From the NCBI GenBank assembly GCA_965602785.1, contig CBFDAH010000075.1:1-12745 (forward strand): 12,745 bases of DNA. The letters run 5' to 3'. The notes under the pieces are model-generated. The model did not search any database. It was not told the DNA's origin and saw only the letters and a list, made by a program, of their open reading frames with translations. The stretch comes from JBGSLA01 sp965602785 (GTDB lineage Bacteria > Desulfobacterota > Desulfobaccia > Desulfobaccales > 0-14-0-80-60-11). The position numbers were made by a program, and so were the translations under genes. Shown here piece after piece: positions 6,391 to 12,745 of this stretch; the first letter of the stretch is position 1; each line of letters starts with the position of its first letter.

Positions 6391-9114
6391 CTATTCCTCT
6401 TTTACTACCCGGACTGTGGGGCTCGGGAGCTCTACTTTTACCTTCTCCTGGATGTAGGCTTCTATGACATCCCCTGTCTTGAAGTCTTTGAACCGGTCAA
6501 CGCCGATGCCGCACTCGTAGCCCGCCATCACTTCCTTGACGTCGTCCTTGAAGCGCTTTAAGGAACTGATCTTGGCGGCGTCCACCAGAACCTCGGCACC
6601 CCGCTTGACCCGGACCAGGGCGTTGCGCTCCACCTTGCCGTCCTGGACCATACAGCCGGCCACGGTGCCCACCTTGGAGATGGAGAAGACGACTCTGACC
6701 TCCGCCTGACCGATGACTTTCTCCTCCACCAGCGGCTCCAGCATTCCTTCCATGGCGGCCTGGACCTCGTTGAGGAGGTTGTAGATGATGGTGTAGAAGC
6801 GCACATCCACCTGCTCCTGATCCGCCAGGGAGTGGGCCTTGGGGTTGGTCTTGACGCTGAAGCCCACCACGATGGCGTCGGAGGCGGAGGCCAGCATGAT
6901 ATCGCTTTCCGTCACCTCACCGATACCGGTGTGGATAAGGTTCACCTTGATGTCTTGGTTGCCCAGTTCGGAGAGAGCCTTGGTAAGGGCCTCGATGGAA
7001 CCCTGGACGTCGGCCTTGAGAACGACCTTGAGCTCCTTGACCTCCCCTTCCTTGATCTGCTGATAAAGCCGCTCCAGACTCACCTTGCTCAAGCGCGCCA
7101 GGGTGGCTTCCCGCTGCTTTTGCTGGCGCATCATGGCAATTTGCTTGACTTTGCGCTCGTCCTCCAGGACCTGGAACTCGTCCCCCGCTTCGGGGACGCC
7201 GCTGAAACCCTGGATCTCCACGGGGAGTCCCGGGGTTACTTCTTCGACGCGATGGCCCATGTCGTCGAAGAGGGCTCGCACCCGGCCGTACAGGGTACCG
7301 CAGACAAAGTAATCGCCTTGCTTCAGGGTACCCTTCTGTATCAGGACCGTCCCCACCGGCCCCCGACCTTTATCCAGGCGGGCCTCAATGATGCGCCCCT
7401 GAGCCAAGGCCTCAGCAGGCGCCTTAAGATCCAGTATTTCCGCCTGAAGGAGGATTTTCTCCAAAAGGTCATCAATGCCGGTGAGCTGTTTGGCGGAAAC
7501 TTCGGCTAACAGGACATCGCCGCCCCAGTCCTCCGGGACGACGCCCACATTGGCCAGCTCCCGTTTCACCCGTTCTGGGTTGGCATTGGGCTTGTCGATC
7601 TTATTTAACGCCACCACCAGGGGTACGCCGGCAGCCCGGGCGTGGTTGATAGCCTCCTGGGTCTGCTCCATGACGCCGTCGTCCGCAGCCACCACCAGGA
7701 CCACCAGGTCCGTGACCTGGGCGCCCCGGGCCCGCATGGAGGTAAAGGCCTCGTGGCCTGGGGTGTCCAGGAAGACCAAATTCCCCTGGGGCAACTCCAC
7801 GTGATAGGCGCCGATGTGCTGGGTGATGCCACCGGCTTCGCCGGCCACGATGCGGCTCTCCCGGATGCAATCCAGGAGCGAAGTCTTACCGTGATCCACG
7901 TGGCCCATAATGGTAACCACCGGAGGCCGAGGAATGGCTTCACCCTCTTCCTGGGTGACAACGGCCAGCAGGTCCTCTACCTGGACCTCGGCCCGCTCCA
8001 CTTCAAAGCCGAACTCGCCGGCCACGAGCACTGCCGAGTCATAGTCAATGGGGTAGTTGATATTAGCCATCACCCCCATGGAGAGGAGCTGTTTGATAAC
8101 TTCGCTGGATTTAATGCCCATGCGCTTGGCCAGTTTTCCCACGATGATGGCGTCCCCTACCTTAACCCGCCGCTTGATGGCCTTGGGCACGGTGAGTTCA
8201 GCCTGAGCCCCCTTTTTAATGACCCTTTTCATGCCCTTCCGGCGGCCGGGCATCCGCACTTGGCCTTCGGTGTAAAGGTCGGCTTTTTCCCGCACCTCTT
8301 TTTTTCTCACGGGCCTGCCTTTGGCAGGCATATCCACCACTTTTACGCCCTTGGCCTTCTTCTTGCCTTTGGGCTCGGGTTTCAGAGGGGGCCCAGGTTT
8401 TGCTTCCGCGAGGGGAGCTATACGCTTTTCCGCCCTGGCCCCAGGCGCGTGCCTGGTCGGAGGCGGCGTAGGCATCACCGGAACCTCTTCGGGAGGCGGC
8501 GGTTCGGTGGGAAGGCTAATGATCCTGGCCGGAGTATCTTTCCGCTTCAGCCTGGGCTTGGGACGCTTCATAGCTACCGTCGGTTCCAAAGGCGGCGGGG
8601 CTTTAGAGGGGGCCGCAGTCTCCTCCGGTGGCTTGACGCTGGGAATTTCCTCCGGGGGAGTCTCCTCAGGGGTCACCGGCGGGGTGATTTCCGCAACAGG
8701 AGCCTCTGCCTCCACCGGCTTTACTGACGGTTTTCTGCCCTTTGCAGGAGCAGCACGACGCTTCTCCTTGGTAGGCAGAGCCACGACCCGGGCTTTGGTC
8801 TCCTTGGGCTTTTTTCGCTTGGGGGCTTCCTCCGGGGGCGGTGACGGGGGCTCCGCGGGGGGCTCCACCGGCGGGGCCTCAGGCGGCGGTGCCTTGGCCA
8901 TCCGGCGGCGTCGTTTGACATTGTCCCCGATGCGCAATTCTTCCACCTGAGGCGCGTCCTGGCTCATAATCTCGCGTACCTGGGTTGCCGTGCCTTCGTC
9001 TAGGGAGCTCAGGTAAGTCACCTGCATCCCAAGATCGTCCTTCAAGCGCGCCATTAACTGCAGGACGTCCACCTTCAGTTCTTTGGCTAAATTTTGTACT
9101 CTGATTTTTGCCAT
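6391..9114 (-). CDS. infB: Translation initiation factor IF-2
   Basis: GTPase that places initiator fMet-tRNA on the 30S subunit and promotes subunit joining. From the ATG at 9112-9114 it is 907 residues. It has a first IF2_N domain (1-55, AKIRVQNLAKEL), a long Pro/Glu/Lys-rich linker (about 70-300), a second IF2_N domain (about 315-375) and the G domain: G1 GHVDHGKT at 404-411, G2 GGITQHIGA near 428-436, G3 DTPGH at 450-454, G4 NKID at 504-507 and G5 SAK at 540-542. The C-terminal beta-barrels and fMet-tRNA-binding domain follow. An upstream in-frame TTG at 9133-9135 has AAGGTG with a 7-nt spacer and would add seven residues; the ATG gives the usual family N-terminus MAKIRV. Confidence 0.97.
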   Translation of the reverse strand: MAKIRVQNLAKELKVDVLQLMARLKDDLGMQVTYLSSLDEGTATQVREIMSQDAPQVEELRIGDNVKRRRRMAKAPPPEAPPVEPPAEPPSPPPEEAPKRKKPKETKARVVALPTKEKRRAAPAKGRKPSVKPVEAEAPVAEITPPVTPEETPPEEIPSVKPPEETAAPSKAPPPLEPTVAMKRPKPRLKRKDTPARIISLPTEPPPPEEVPVMPTPPPTRHAPGARAEKRIAPLAEAKPGPPLKPEPKGKKKAKGVKVVDMPAKGRPVRKKEVREKADLYTEGQVRMPGRRKGMKRVIKKGAQAELTVPKAIKRRVKVGDAIIVGKLAKRMGIKSSEVIKQLLSMGVMANINYPIDYDSAVLVAGEFGFEVERAEVQVEDLLAVVTQEEGEAIPRPPVVTIMGHVDHGKTSLLDCIRESRIVAGEAGGITQHIGAYHVELPQGNLVFLDTPGHEAFTSMRARGAQVTDLVVLVVAADDGVMEQTQEAINHARAAGVPLVVALNKIDKPNANPERVKRELANVGVVPEDWGGDVLLAEVSAKQLTGIDDLLEKILLQAEILDLKAPAEALAQGRIIEARLDKGRGPVGTVLIQKGTLKQGDYFVCGTLYGRVRALFDDMGHRVEEVTPGLPVEIQGFSGVPEAGDEFQVLEDERKVKQIAMMRQQKQREATLARLSKVSLERLYQQIKEGEVKELKVVLKADVQGSIEALTKALSELGNQDIKVNLIHTGIGEVTESDIMLASASDAIVVGFSVKTNPKAHSLADQEQVDVRFYTIIYNLLNEVQAAMEGMLEPLVEEKVIGQAEVRVVFSISKVGTVAGCMVQDGKVERNALVRVKRGAEVLVDAAKISSLKRFKDDVKEVMAGYECGIGVDRFKDFKTGDVIEAYIQEKVKVELPSPTVRVVKEE

Positions 9115-9169
9115 ATGACTGAGTTTACCCCCCAATAAGTTTCACCTTGGGTTTCAAACCTCTTGATGA

Positions 9170-10453
9170 TTATGCTTCTGGCGCCGGGGTGGCGTCGGCC
9201 ACCTCGGCGTCTTTCTTCTCCGGTTCCAACATCTCCTGGGCTGCGGCGAGGAGCTTGGTAGCCTTTTTCTCCGTCAGCCCGGTGGTCTGGATCAACTCTT
9301 CCAGGTTGGTCTCCGTCACCTCTTTGGCCGAAGTAAAGCCGGCCTCGTTGAGGAGATTGGCAGTGATTTCTCCCACCCCAGGAATACGCAGGAGTGAAAG
9401 ATATCCCTCTTTTAAGGATTTCGAGTACTTGGACTCGGTCTTGACGTCAATTTTCCAGCCCACCAGCTTGGAGGCCAGCCGTACGTTCTGGCCTCTCTTG
9501 CCGATAGCCAGGGACAACTGGTCGTCCGGGACGATGACCTCCATGGTCTGCTGTTCCTTGTTCAGGATAATGCGGCTCACCTCCGCCGGGGCCAGGCCGT
9601 TGGTGGCAAACTTGGCCTCGTCGGGATTCCAGGGGATGATATCGATCTTCTCTCCCCGCAGCTCCTGGACGATGTTCTGCACCCGGGACCCCTTCAGGCC
9701 GACACAGGCGCCCACCGGATCCACGTCGGAATCCCGGGAGGCCACGGCGATCTTGGAGCGGCTCCCCGGTTCCCGGGCGCATCCCAAAACCTGGACGATT
9801 CCCTCCGCGATCTCCGGCACCTCCGCTTCAAAGAGGGCCACTAAAAAGTTGGGGTGGGTGCGGGACAAGATGATCTGGGGACCCCGGGTCTGGCGCTTGA
9901 CGTCCAGCAGATAGGCCCGGATGCGCTCCCCCTTGTGGTAGATCTCCCGGGGCACCTGCTCGGAGGGGGGCAGGAGCGCCTCGGTGCGACCCAGGTTGAC
10001 GATGATGCCCTCCGGGTCCAAGCGCTGCACAATGCCGTTGATGATCTCCCCTTTGCGGTCCTTGAAGTCCTCGTACACTAAATCCCGCTCCGCATCCTTC
10101 ATGCGCTGCATGATAATCTGCTTGGCGGACTGGGCGGCGATGCGGCCGAATTGGGCGGCGTCCATCCTGATGCCTAGCTGGTCCCCCAGCTCGCATTCCG
10201 GATCCATCTCCCTGGCTTCCTGGAAGATCACTTCCCGCCCCGGATCGGTAACCTCGCCGACCACCTCCTTGTACTGAAAGACCTCGATCTCGCCGGTATC
10301 GTCCCGGTATTCCACTTCGATATCCATCTTGGGGCCGTACTTTTTCCTGGCCGCCGAGCGGATAGCGTCCTTGATGGCGTTGACAAGCAGCTCTTTGTCG
10401 ATGCCCTTGTCGCGACTGACCTGGTCAATGAGGCGCCTGAGCTCCAGATTCAT
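9170..10453 (-). CDS. nusA: Transcription termination/antitermination factor NusA
   Basis: RNA-polymerase-binding factor that modulates pausing, termination and antitermination. At 427 residues it is normal for a NusA with a short C-terminus. Domains: N-terminal polymerase-binding domain (1 to about 125, opening MNLELRRLIDQVSRDKGIDKE), S1 (about 134-199), KH1 (about 230-285, GACVGLKGSRVQN at 248-260) and KH2 (about 290-345, LAIGKRGQNVRLAS at 315-328). A helix-hairpin-helix unit (354-379, IPGVGEITANLL) follows, then an acidic Pro/Ala tail. E. coli NusA has two acidic repeat domains at the C-terminus; this one has a single HhH-like unit. The ATG is preceded by AAGGAGG with a long spacer of about 12 nt. 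The gap to infB is short, so the two are co-transcribed. Confidence 0.98.
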   Translation of the reverse strand: MNLELRRLIDQVSRDKGIDKELLVNAIKDAIRSAARKKYGPKMDIEVEYRDDTGEIEVFQYKEVVGEVTDPGREVIFQEAREMDPECELGDQLGIRMDAAQFGRIAAQSAKQIIMQRMKDAERDLVYEDFKDRKGEIINGIVQRLDPEGIIVNLGRTEALLPPSEQVPREIYHKGERIRAYLLDVKRQTRGPQIILSRTHPNFLVALFEAEVPEIAEGIVQVLGCAREPGSRSKIAVASRDSDVDPVGACVGLKGSRVQNIVQELRGEKIDIIPWNPDEAKFATNGLAPAEVSRIILNKEQQTMEVIVPDDQLSLAIGKRGQNVRLASKLVGWKIDVKTESKYSKSLKEGYLSLLRIPGVGEITANLLNEAGFTSAKEVTETNLEELIQTTGLTEKKATKLLAAAQEMLEPEKKDAEVADATPAPEA

Positions 10454-10492
10454 GTGGATGCATGGCCTCCTTTTCGTAGCAAATAACTGTTA

Positions 10493-10531
10493 GCTCTATT
10501 AAAAGAGCCGGAGGAAAAAGCCTCTCCCGGC
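10493..10531 (-). other. Tandem hairpins in the rimP-nusA gap
   Basis: Two short hairpins nearly touch in the 95-nt gap between rimP and nusA. One is GCCG-GGA-GAGG, loop CTTTTT, CCTC-CGGC on the minus strand (10507-10531), an 8-bp stem with a 3-nt bulge. The other is GCTCT, loop TTTAAT, AGAGC (10493-10508). They share two bases, so they may form as alternatives. Neither ends in a proper T tract. They might slow polymerase or be processing sites ahead of nusA, whose product regulates its own operon in E. coli, but this is a guess. Confidence 0.3.
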
Positions 10532-10548
10532 ATCTCTTGGCACTCGGT

Positions 10549-11013
10549 TTATACATCAAAATCCAATCGGGCCTTGGCAATCTCCGTCAGGGGAATGCGG
10601 ATGGTGTCCTCTCCTGTGCCCAGGGAAACTTCCCCATTTTCAAGGCCCTGCAAGATACCTCGATGCACATGCTTGCCCTGCCAGGGTCCCTTGGTGGTAA
10701 GGCGCACCAGACGCCCGGCATAGCGCTCATAATCCCGTGTCTCCTTGAACTTCCGGGTGAGTCCCGGAGAAGACACCTCCAGATTGTAGGAGGGGCCGAT
10801 GACGTCGTGCACGTCCAGAAGCTCCCCCACCACCCGGCTTACCCGGGTGATTTCCTCCAGGGTGATGCCCCCCTCCCGGTCCACGAACAGGCGCAAGGTG
10901 GCCCGGCCCCGCCGAGGCTGGGTGAACTGTACCTCCACCAGCTCCACCCCCTGGGCCATGAGGTAGGGCCTGATGAGCTCTTCCAGCCGGATCAGCGTTT
11001 CTTCTTTACTCAA
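10549..11013 (-). CDS. rimP: Ribosome maturation factor RimP
   Basis: RimP assists early assembly of the 30S subunit. The 154-residue protein shows the family layout. The N-terminal alpha/beta domain includes GVELVEVQFTQPRRGRATLRLFVDREGGITLEEITRVSRVVGELLD, followed by the conserved YNLEVSSPGLTRKF segment (about 99-112), and a C-terminal SH3-like barrel ends in IPLTEIAKARLDFDV. The start is TTG at 11011-11013, with GGGAG 6 nt upstream; no ATG or GTG would retain the full N-terminal helix. It is the first translation gene of the operon here, followed by nusA after 95 nt, the standard order. Confidence 0.95.
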   Translation of the reverse strand: MSKEETLIRLEELIRPYLMAQGVELVEVQFTQPRRGRATLRLFVDREGGITLEEITRVSRVVGELLDVHDVIGPSYNLEVSSPGLTRKFKETRDYERYAGRLVRLTTKGPWQGKHVHRGILQGLENGEVSLGTGEDTIRIPLTEIAKARLDFDV

Positions 11014-11045
11014 GCTCTACTCCCGGCGGCTCGGGTCCCGTTTGA

Positions 11046-12074
11046 TCAAGACCCCCAAAACCTTTCCGAAAATACTATCAGTACTACCAAAACCCCCAGC
11101 AACCCGGCGCAGGCGACCAGGGAGACGTTGGTGGCTCGTTTGGCGAGGTTCTCTTCCCACCAGGTGTTAGGGCTGATGCCCTGCCACCGAAAGCTGATAA
11201 CCCCGGCCAGGTTGACGCAAATCATATTGGTCAACAGAAGCAGGAAGGCCCCCCAGGCCTGCACAAACAGTCCCGCGCCCACCAACAGGCCCATGGTCAC
11301 CAGGGGGGGCAGCAGGGCCACGGCCACCATGACCCCCACCAGAGAGGCCGGCACCCCCGCGGTGAAGGACAGGGCCCCGGCAAAGCCGGACGCCAGCGCC
11401 AAAACCACATGCGCCAGGCCGATGTGGGTCCGAGAGGTAATCTCCGTGATGTTGGGGTCGACATGAATAAGGAATCCCAACATCACCGATAAAACCAGGG
11501 CTATCAAAATGCCCTCGGCAATGGCCTTCAAAGACAGCTTGGTCAAATCCATGTCCCCCAGGGTGGTGCCCAGGGACAGGGCGATCACCGGACCCAGCAG
11601 GGGGGCAATGACCATAGCGCCGATAACCACCGCCACACTGTTGCTTATGATGCCAATGGCGGCCACCACGGTGGACAAACCCACCATCGCCAGGTAAATC
11701 CGGGAAGGTTTGGCCGTGTCTTTGATGGTGGCATAGAGCTCTTCCCGGCTGATCCGTTCGAGCTTCTTTTGCTCCTCAGCGGGCGTTTCCTCCCCGGGCG
11801 CGGGGGCAGTCTCCACCGCGGCTTCCACCACCCGGGGGATCGAGGCCGCCACGGGCAGGAGAATGAGTCTGAACCCCACTATGGGGGAAAAATATTTGTC
11901 CAGTAGATCCATCAAGTGTTCGGTTTCTTCAACGCTGGCCAGAATTTTGATGAGACTTTTGGTCTCGGAGATCTGGTCGTACCAGACATCCACCACCGGC
12001 TCATCTTTGAGCAGCTCCTCAAGGTTTTTCACATGGTTCTCGGGCAACACCAGCTCGATGAGGCGCAGCGGCAT
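11046..12074 (-). CDS. DUF389 (TIGR00341-type) integral membrane protein
   Basis: A 342-residue membrane protein with a soluble N-terminal part (1-80, ACT-like strand-helix pattern), an Ala/Pro/Glu-rich linker (about 85-105) and a hydrophobic C-terminal half. Likely membrane segments lie near 127-147, 148-168, 183-204, 216-237, 242-267, 272-295 and 316-336. The segment SNSVAVVIGAMVIAPLLGPV (144-163) is a signature of the DUF389 family. Function is unknown; transport or channel activity is sometimes supposed but unproven. Its ATG begins 3 nt after the stop of the DUF202 gene, so the two are translated together. It ends 32 nt before rimP, so it may share the transcript entering the translation operon. 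Confidence 0.88.
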   Translation of the reverse strand: MPLRLIELVLPENHVKNLEELLKDEPVVDVWYDQISETKSLIKILASVEETEHLMDLLDKYFSPIVGFRLILLPVAASIPRVVEAAVETAPAPGEETPAEEQKKLERISREELYATIKDTAKPSRIYLAMVGLSTVVAAIGIISNSVAVVIGAMVIAPLLGPVIALSLGTTLGDMDLTKLSLKAIAEGILIALVLSVMLGFLIHVDPNITEITSRTHIGLAHVVLALASGFAGALSFTAGVPASLVGVMVAVALLPPLVTMGLLVGAGLFVQAWGAFLLLLTNMICVNLAGVISFRWQGISPNTWWEENLAKRATNVSLVACAGLLGVLVVLIVFSERFWGS

Positions 12075-12077
12075 GGC

Positions 12078-12404
12078 TTAACCCGGAGAACTAGCGTTAT
12101 TTAGCGTTTCCGCCTCTACTGCCTGCTCAGCCCGCCGGATGGCCTGGCGCATGCGACGGTAGACGCAGACACCTTGGATAAAGATCACCACGCCCACGGG
12201 GATGAAAATCCACCCGAGAATTACATAAACGGTGCCCTTGAAAAATTTTATAAAAGTGACCCCCGCAATGATCAAAGTCAAGGCCGTCCGCCAGAAGCTG
12301 AGAAACGTCCGCTCATTGGCCATGACGGTGCGCTCGATGGCCATGACATCCCGAACGAAGGGCTCGTCGATCTGTACCTTTTCCCAATCAGTGAGGTCGG
12401 TCAT
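12078..12404 (-). CDS. DUF202 (YidH-like) small membrane protein
   Basis: A 108-residue protein with the DUF202 signature: an ANERTFLSFWRTALTLIIAGV motif spans residues 29-49, preceded by a related partial copy (MAIERTVMAN). Two hydrophobic segments are clear, about 39-56 and 59-82; the third found in many relatives is not evident. The N-terminus is acidic and the C-terminus is a charged amphipathic tail. The family is found in bacteria and in fungal vacuolar transporter chaperone subunits; its role in bacteria is not established. It starts at ATG 12402-12404 without a strong Shine-Dalgarno and is followed after 3 nt by the DUF389 gene, suggesting a membrane complex or shared regulation. Confidence 0.85.
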   Translation of the reverse strand: MTDLTDWEKVQIDEPFVRDVMAIERTVMANERTFLSFWRTALTLIIAGVTFIKFFKGTVYVILGWIFIPVGVVIFIQGVCVYRRMRQAIRRAEQAVEAETLNNASSPG

Positions 12405-12437
12405 TTCGTTTAAATGAGTTGCTTTTTATCGTCGTTA

Positions 12438-12460
12438 GCCTAAACCCATTAACGTTAGGC
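12438..12460. promoter_or_regulatory. Inverted repeat upstream of the DUF202 gene, possible operator
   Basis: GCCTAA at 12438-12443 and TTAGGC at 12455-12460 are perfect complements around an 11-nt centre, which itself contains AACGTT. The site is 34 to 56 nt before the DUF202 start, where a promoter is expected, because the upstream transcript ends at the terminator at 12488. The half-site spacing of about 1.5 to 2 helical turns would suit a dimeric regulator. No confident -35 or -10 pair was found. Confidence 0.3.
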
Positions 12461-12487
12461 GGTTACATCTCTTGCCATTAAAACAAT

Positions 12488-12510
12488 AAAAAAAGCGGGC
12501 CCAGGCCCAC
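12488..12510 (-). terminator. Intrinsic terminator downstream of tRNA-Gly
   Basis: On the minus strand, GTGGGC-CTGG-GCCCGC forms a GC-rich 6-bp stem (one G-T pair), directly followed by seven T residues. It would end a transcript that enters from the tRNA-Gly side, so the DUF202-DUF389 genes need their own promoter in the roughly 80 nt that follow, or depend on read-through. Confidence 0.8.
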
Positions 12511-12672
12511 TTCCGGGATAATCCAAGATTTTTTTACAATCTCGGGGCGTCCCCAGAGGTTCTTGCCTATCTCCGCCCGTCAAAGCAGGCCGGCCCTTCG
12601 CCCCAAAAAAACATGGCCGGTCCCCTCAACGGGGGAAGCGGGACATCCGGTGGTCTCAAAGACCTCCGGATC

Positions 12673-12745
12673 TGGAGCGGGCAACGGGATTCGAACCCGC
12701 GACACCAAGCTTGGGAAGCTTGTACTCTACCAACTGAGCTATGCC
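12673..12745 (-). tRNA. tRNA-Gly (anticodon CCC), 5' end cut by the window edge
   Basis: The minus strand gives a D-arm (AGCTCAGTTGGTAGAGT), an anticodon stem CAAGC/GCTTG with loop TTCCCAA (anticodon CCC, reading GGG), a T-arm with GGTTCGAATCCC, a T discriminator and an encoded CCA at 12673-12675. The acceptor 3' strand TGCCCGC predicts a 5' strand GCGGGCA, of which only the last four bases are inside the window, so about 3 nt are missing at the right edge. The overall sequence closely resembles known bacterial glycine tRNAs. Confidence 0.95.

Larger units (their letters stand above)
12405..12672 (-). other. Palindrome-rich spacer between tRNA-Gly and the DUF202 gene
   Basis: No protein gene is visible in these 268 nt. 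Reading in the minus direction from the tRNA, an 11-bp hairpin with one A-A mismatch and a TTG loop starts 2 nt after the tRNA CCA (about 12649-12671). CCCC-GTTGA-GGGG follows. CGCCCC at 12599-12604 can pair with GGGGCG at 12544-12549, and CCGAGATT with AATCTTGG at 12523-12545. The intrinsic terminator at 12488-12510 comes next. The last 85 nt before the DUF202 gene are AT-rich and would hold its promoter. The structured part could be a tRNA trailer or a small RNA; I recognise no known RNA family. Confidence 0.4.

Noticed and set aside
7642..8727. 361-codon open frame on the plus strand opposite infB
   Set aside because: Its product is repetitive Gly/Arg/His-rich sequence mirroring the Pro/Glu/Lys linker of IF2; no domain, and IF2 is certain on the other strand.
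10537..11466. 309-codon open frame on the plus strand across rimP and DUF389
   Set aside because: It runs antisense through two real genes and the gap between them, with no family resemblance or plausible ribosome-binding site.
12488..12672. 6S RNA, SRP RNA, tmRNA or a T-box leader in the structured spacer
   Set aside because: The conserved sequence elements that I know for these RNAs are not present, and the dominant stems are local hairpins, not a long closing stem.
12673..12745. Possible integration site of a mobile island at tRNA-Gly
   Set aside because: No integrase gene and no second copy of the tRNA 3' end in the window; the adjacent genes look like host genes.
1..12745. CRISPR array, prophage or biosynthetic cluster
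   Set aside because: No regularly spaced direct repeats, phage genes or biosynthetic domains were seen.

Overview
All 12.7 kb read on the minus strand, so transcription runs from the right edge to the left. The core is a bacterial translation and RNA-metabolism operon in its conserved order: rimP, nusA, infB, a DUF503/YlxP gene, rbfA, truB, rpsO, pnp, then an M16 zinc peptidase. Host DNA is fairly GC-rich. IF2 is long, with a Pro/Glu/Lys-rich linker, and DUF503 sits between infB and rbfA while an M16 peptidase follows pnp. This fits a deltaproteobacterium in the broad sense (Desulfobacterota, possibly a Syntrophobacterales/Desulfobacca-like lineage), but that placement is an inference from gene order and protein style.

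Right to left: a tRNA-Gly(CCC), cut by the window edge; a 268-nt spacer rich in potential hairpins, with an intrinsic terminator; a tightly packed pair of membrane proteins (DUF202, DUF389); then rimP, nusA and infB. A 170-nt inverted-repeat element fills the gap between infB and the DUF503 gene. The DUF503 gene and rbfA overlap at their stop and start. Between rbfA and truB, where many bacteria carry nrnA (DHH/RecJ-like phosphoesterase), there is instead a 40-codon remnant that looks like the fused ends of an alpha/beta hydrolase gene, plus an AT-rich type II toxin-antitoxin pair. Then come truB, a cluster of small palindromes of dispersed-repeat type, rpsO, pnp and the M16 peptidase gene, whose start lies inside the end of pnp.

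The genes share one theme. RimP and RbfA mature the 30S subunit, S15 is one of its early-binding proteins, IF2 starts translation, NusA controls transcript elongation and termination, TruB makes pseudouridine 55 in tRNA, and PNPase degrades RNA. The accessory material lies in the gaps: 6220-6389, 4889-5528 and 3832-3917.

I found no convincing new multi-gene system. The best leads are the infB-DUF503 inverted-repeat element, the collapsed hydrolase gene beside the toxin-antitoxin insertion, the palindrome cluster before rpsO, and the structured spacer downstream of tRNA-Gly. No plus-strand gene is supported.
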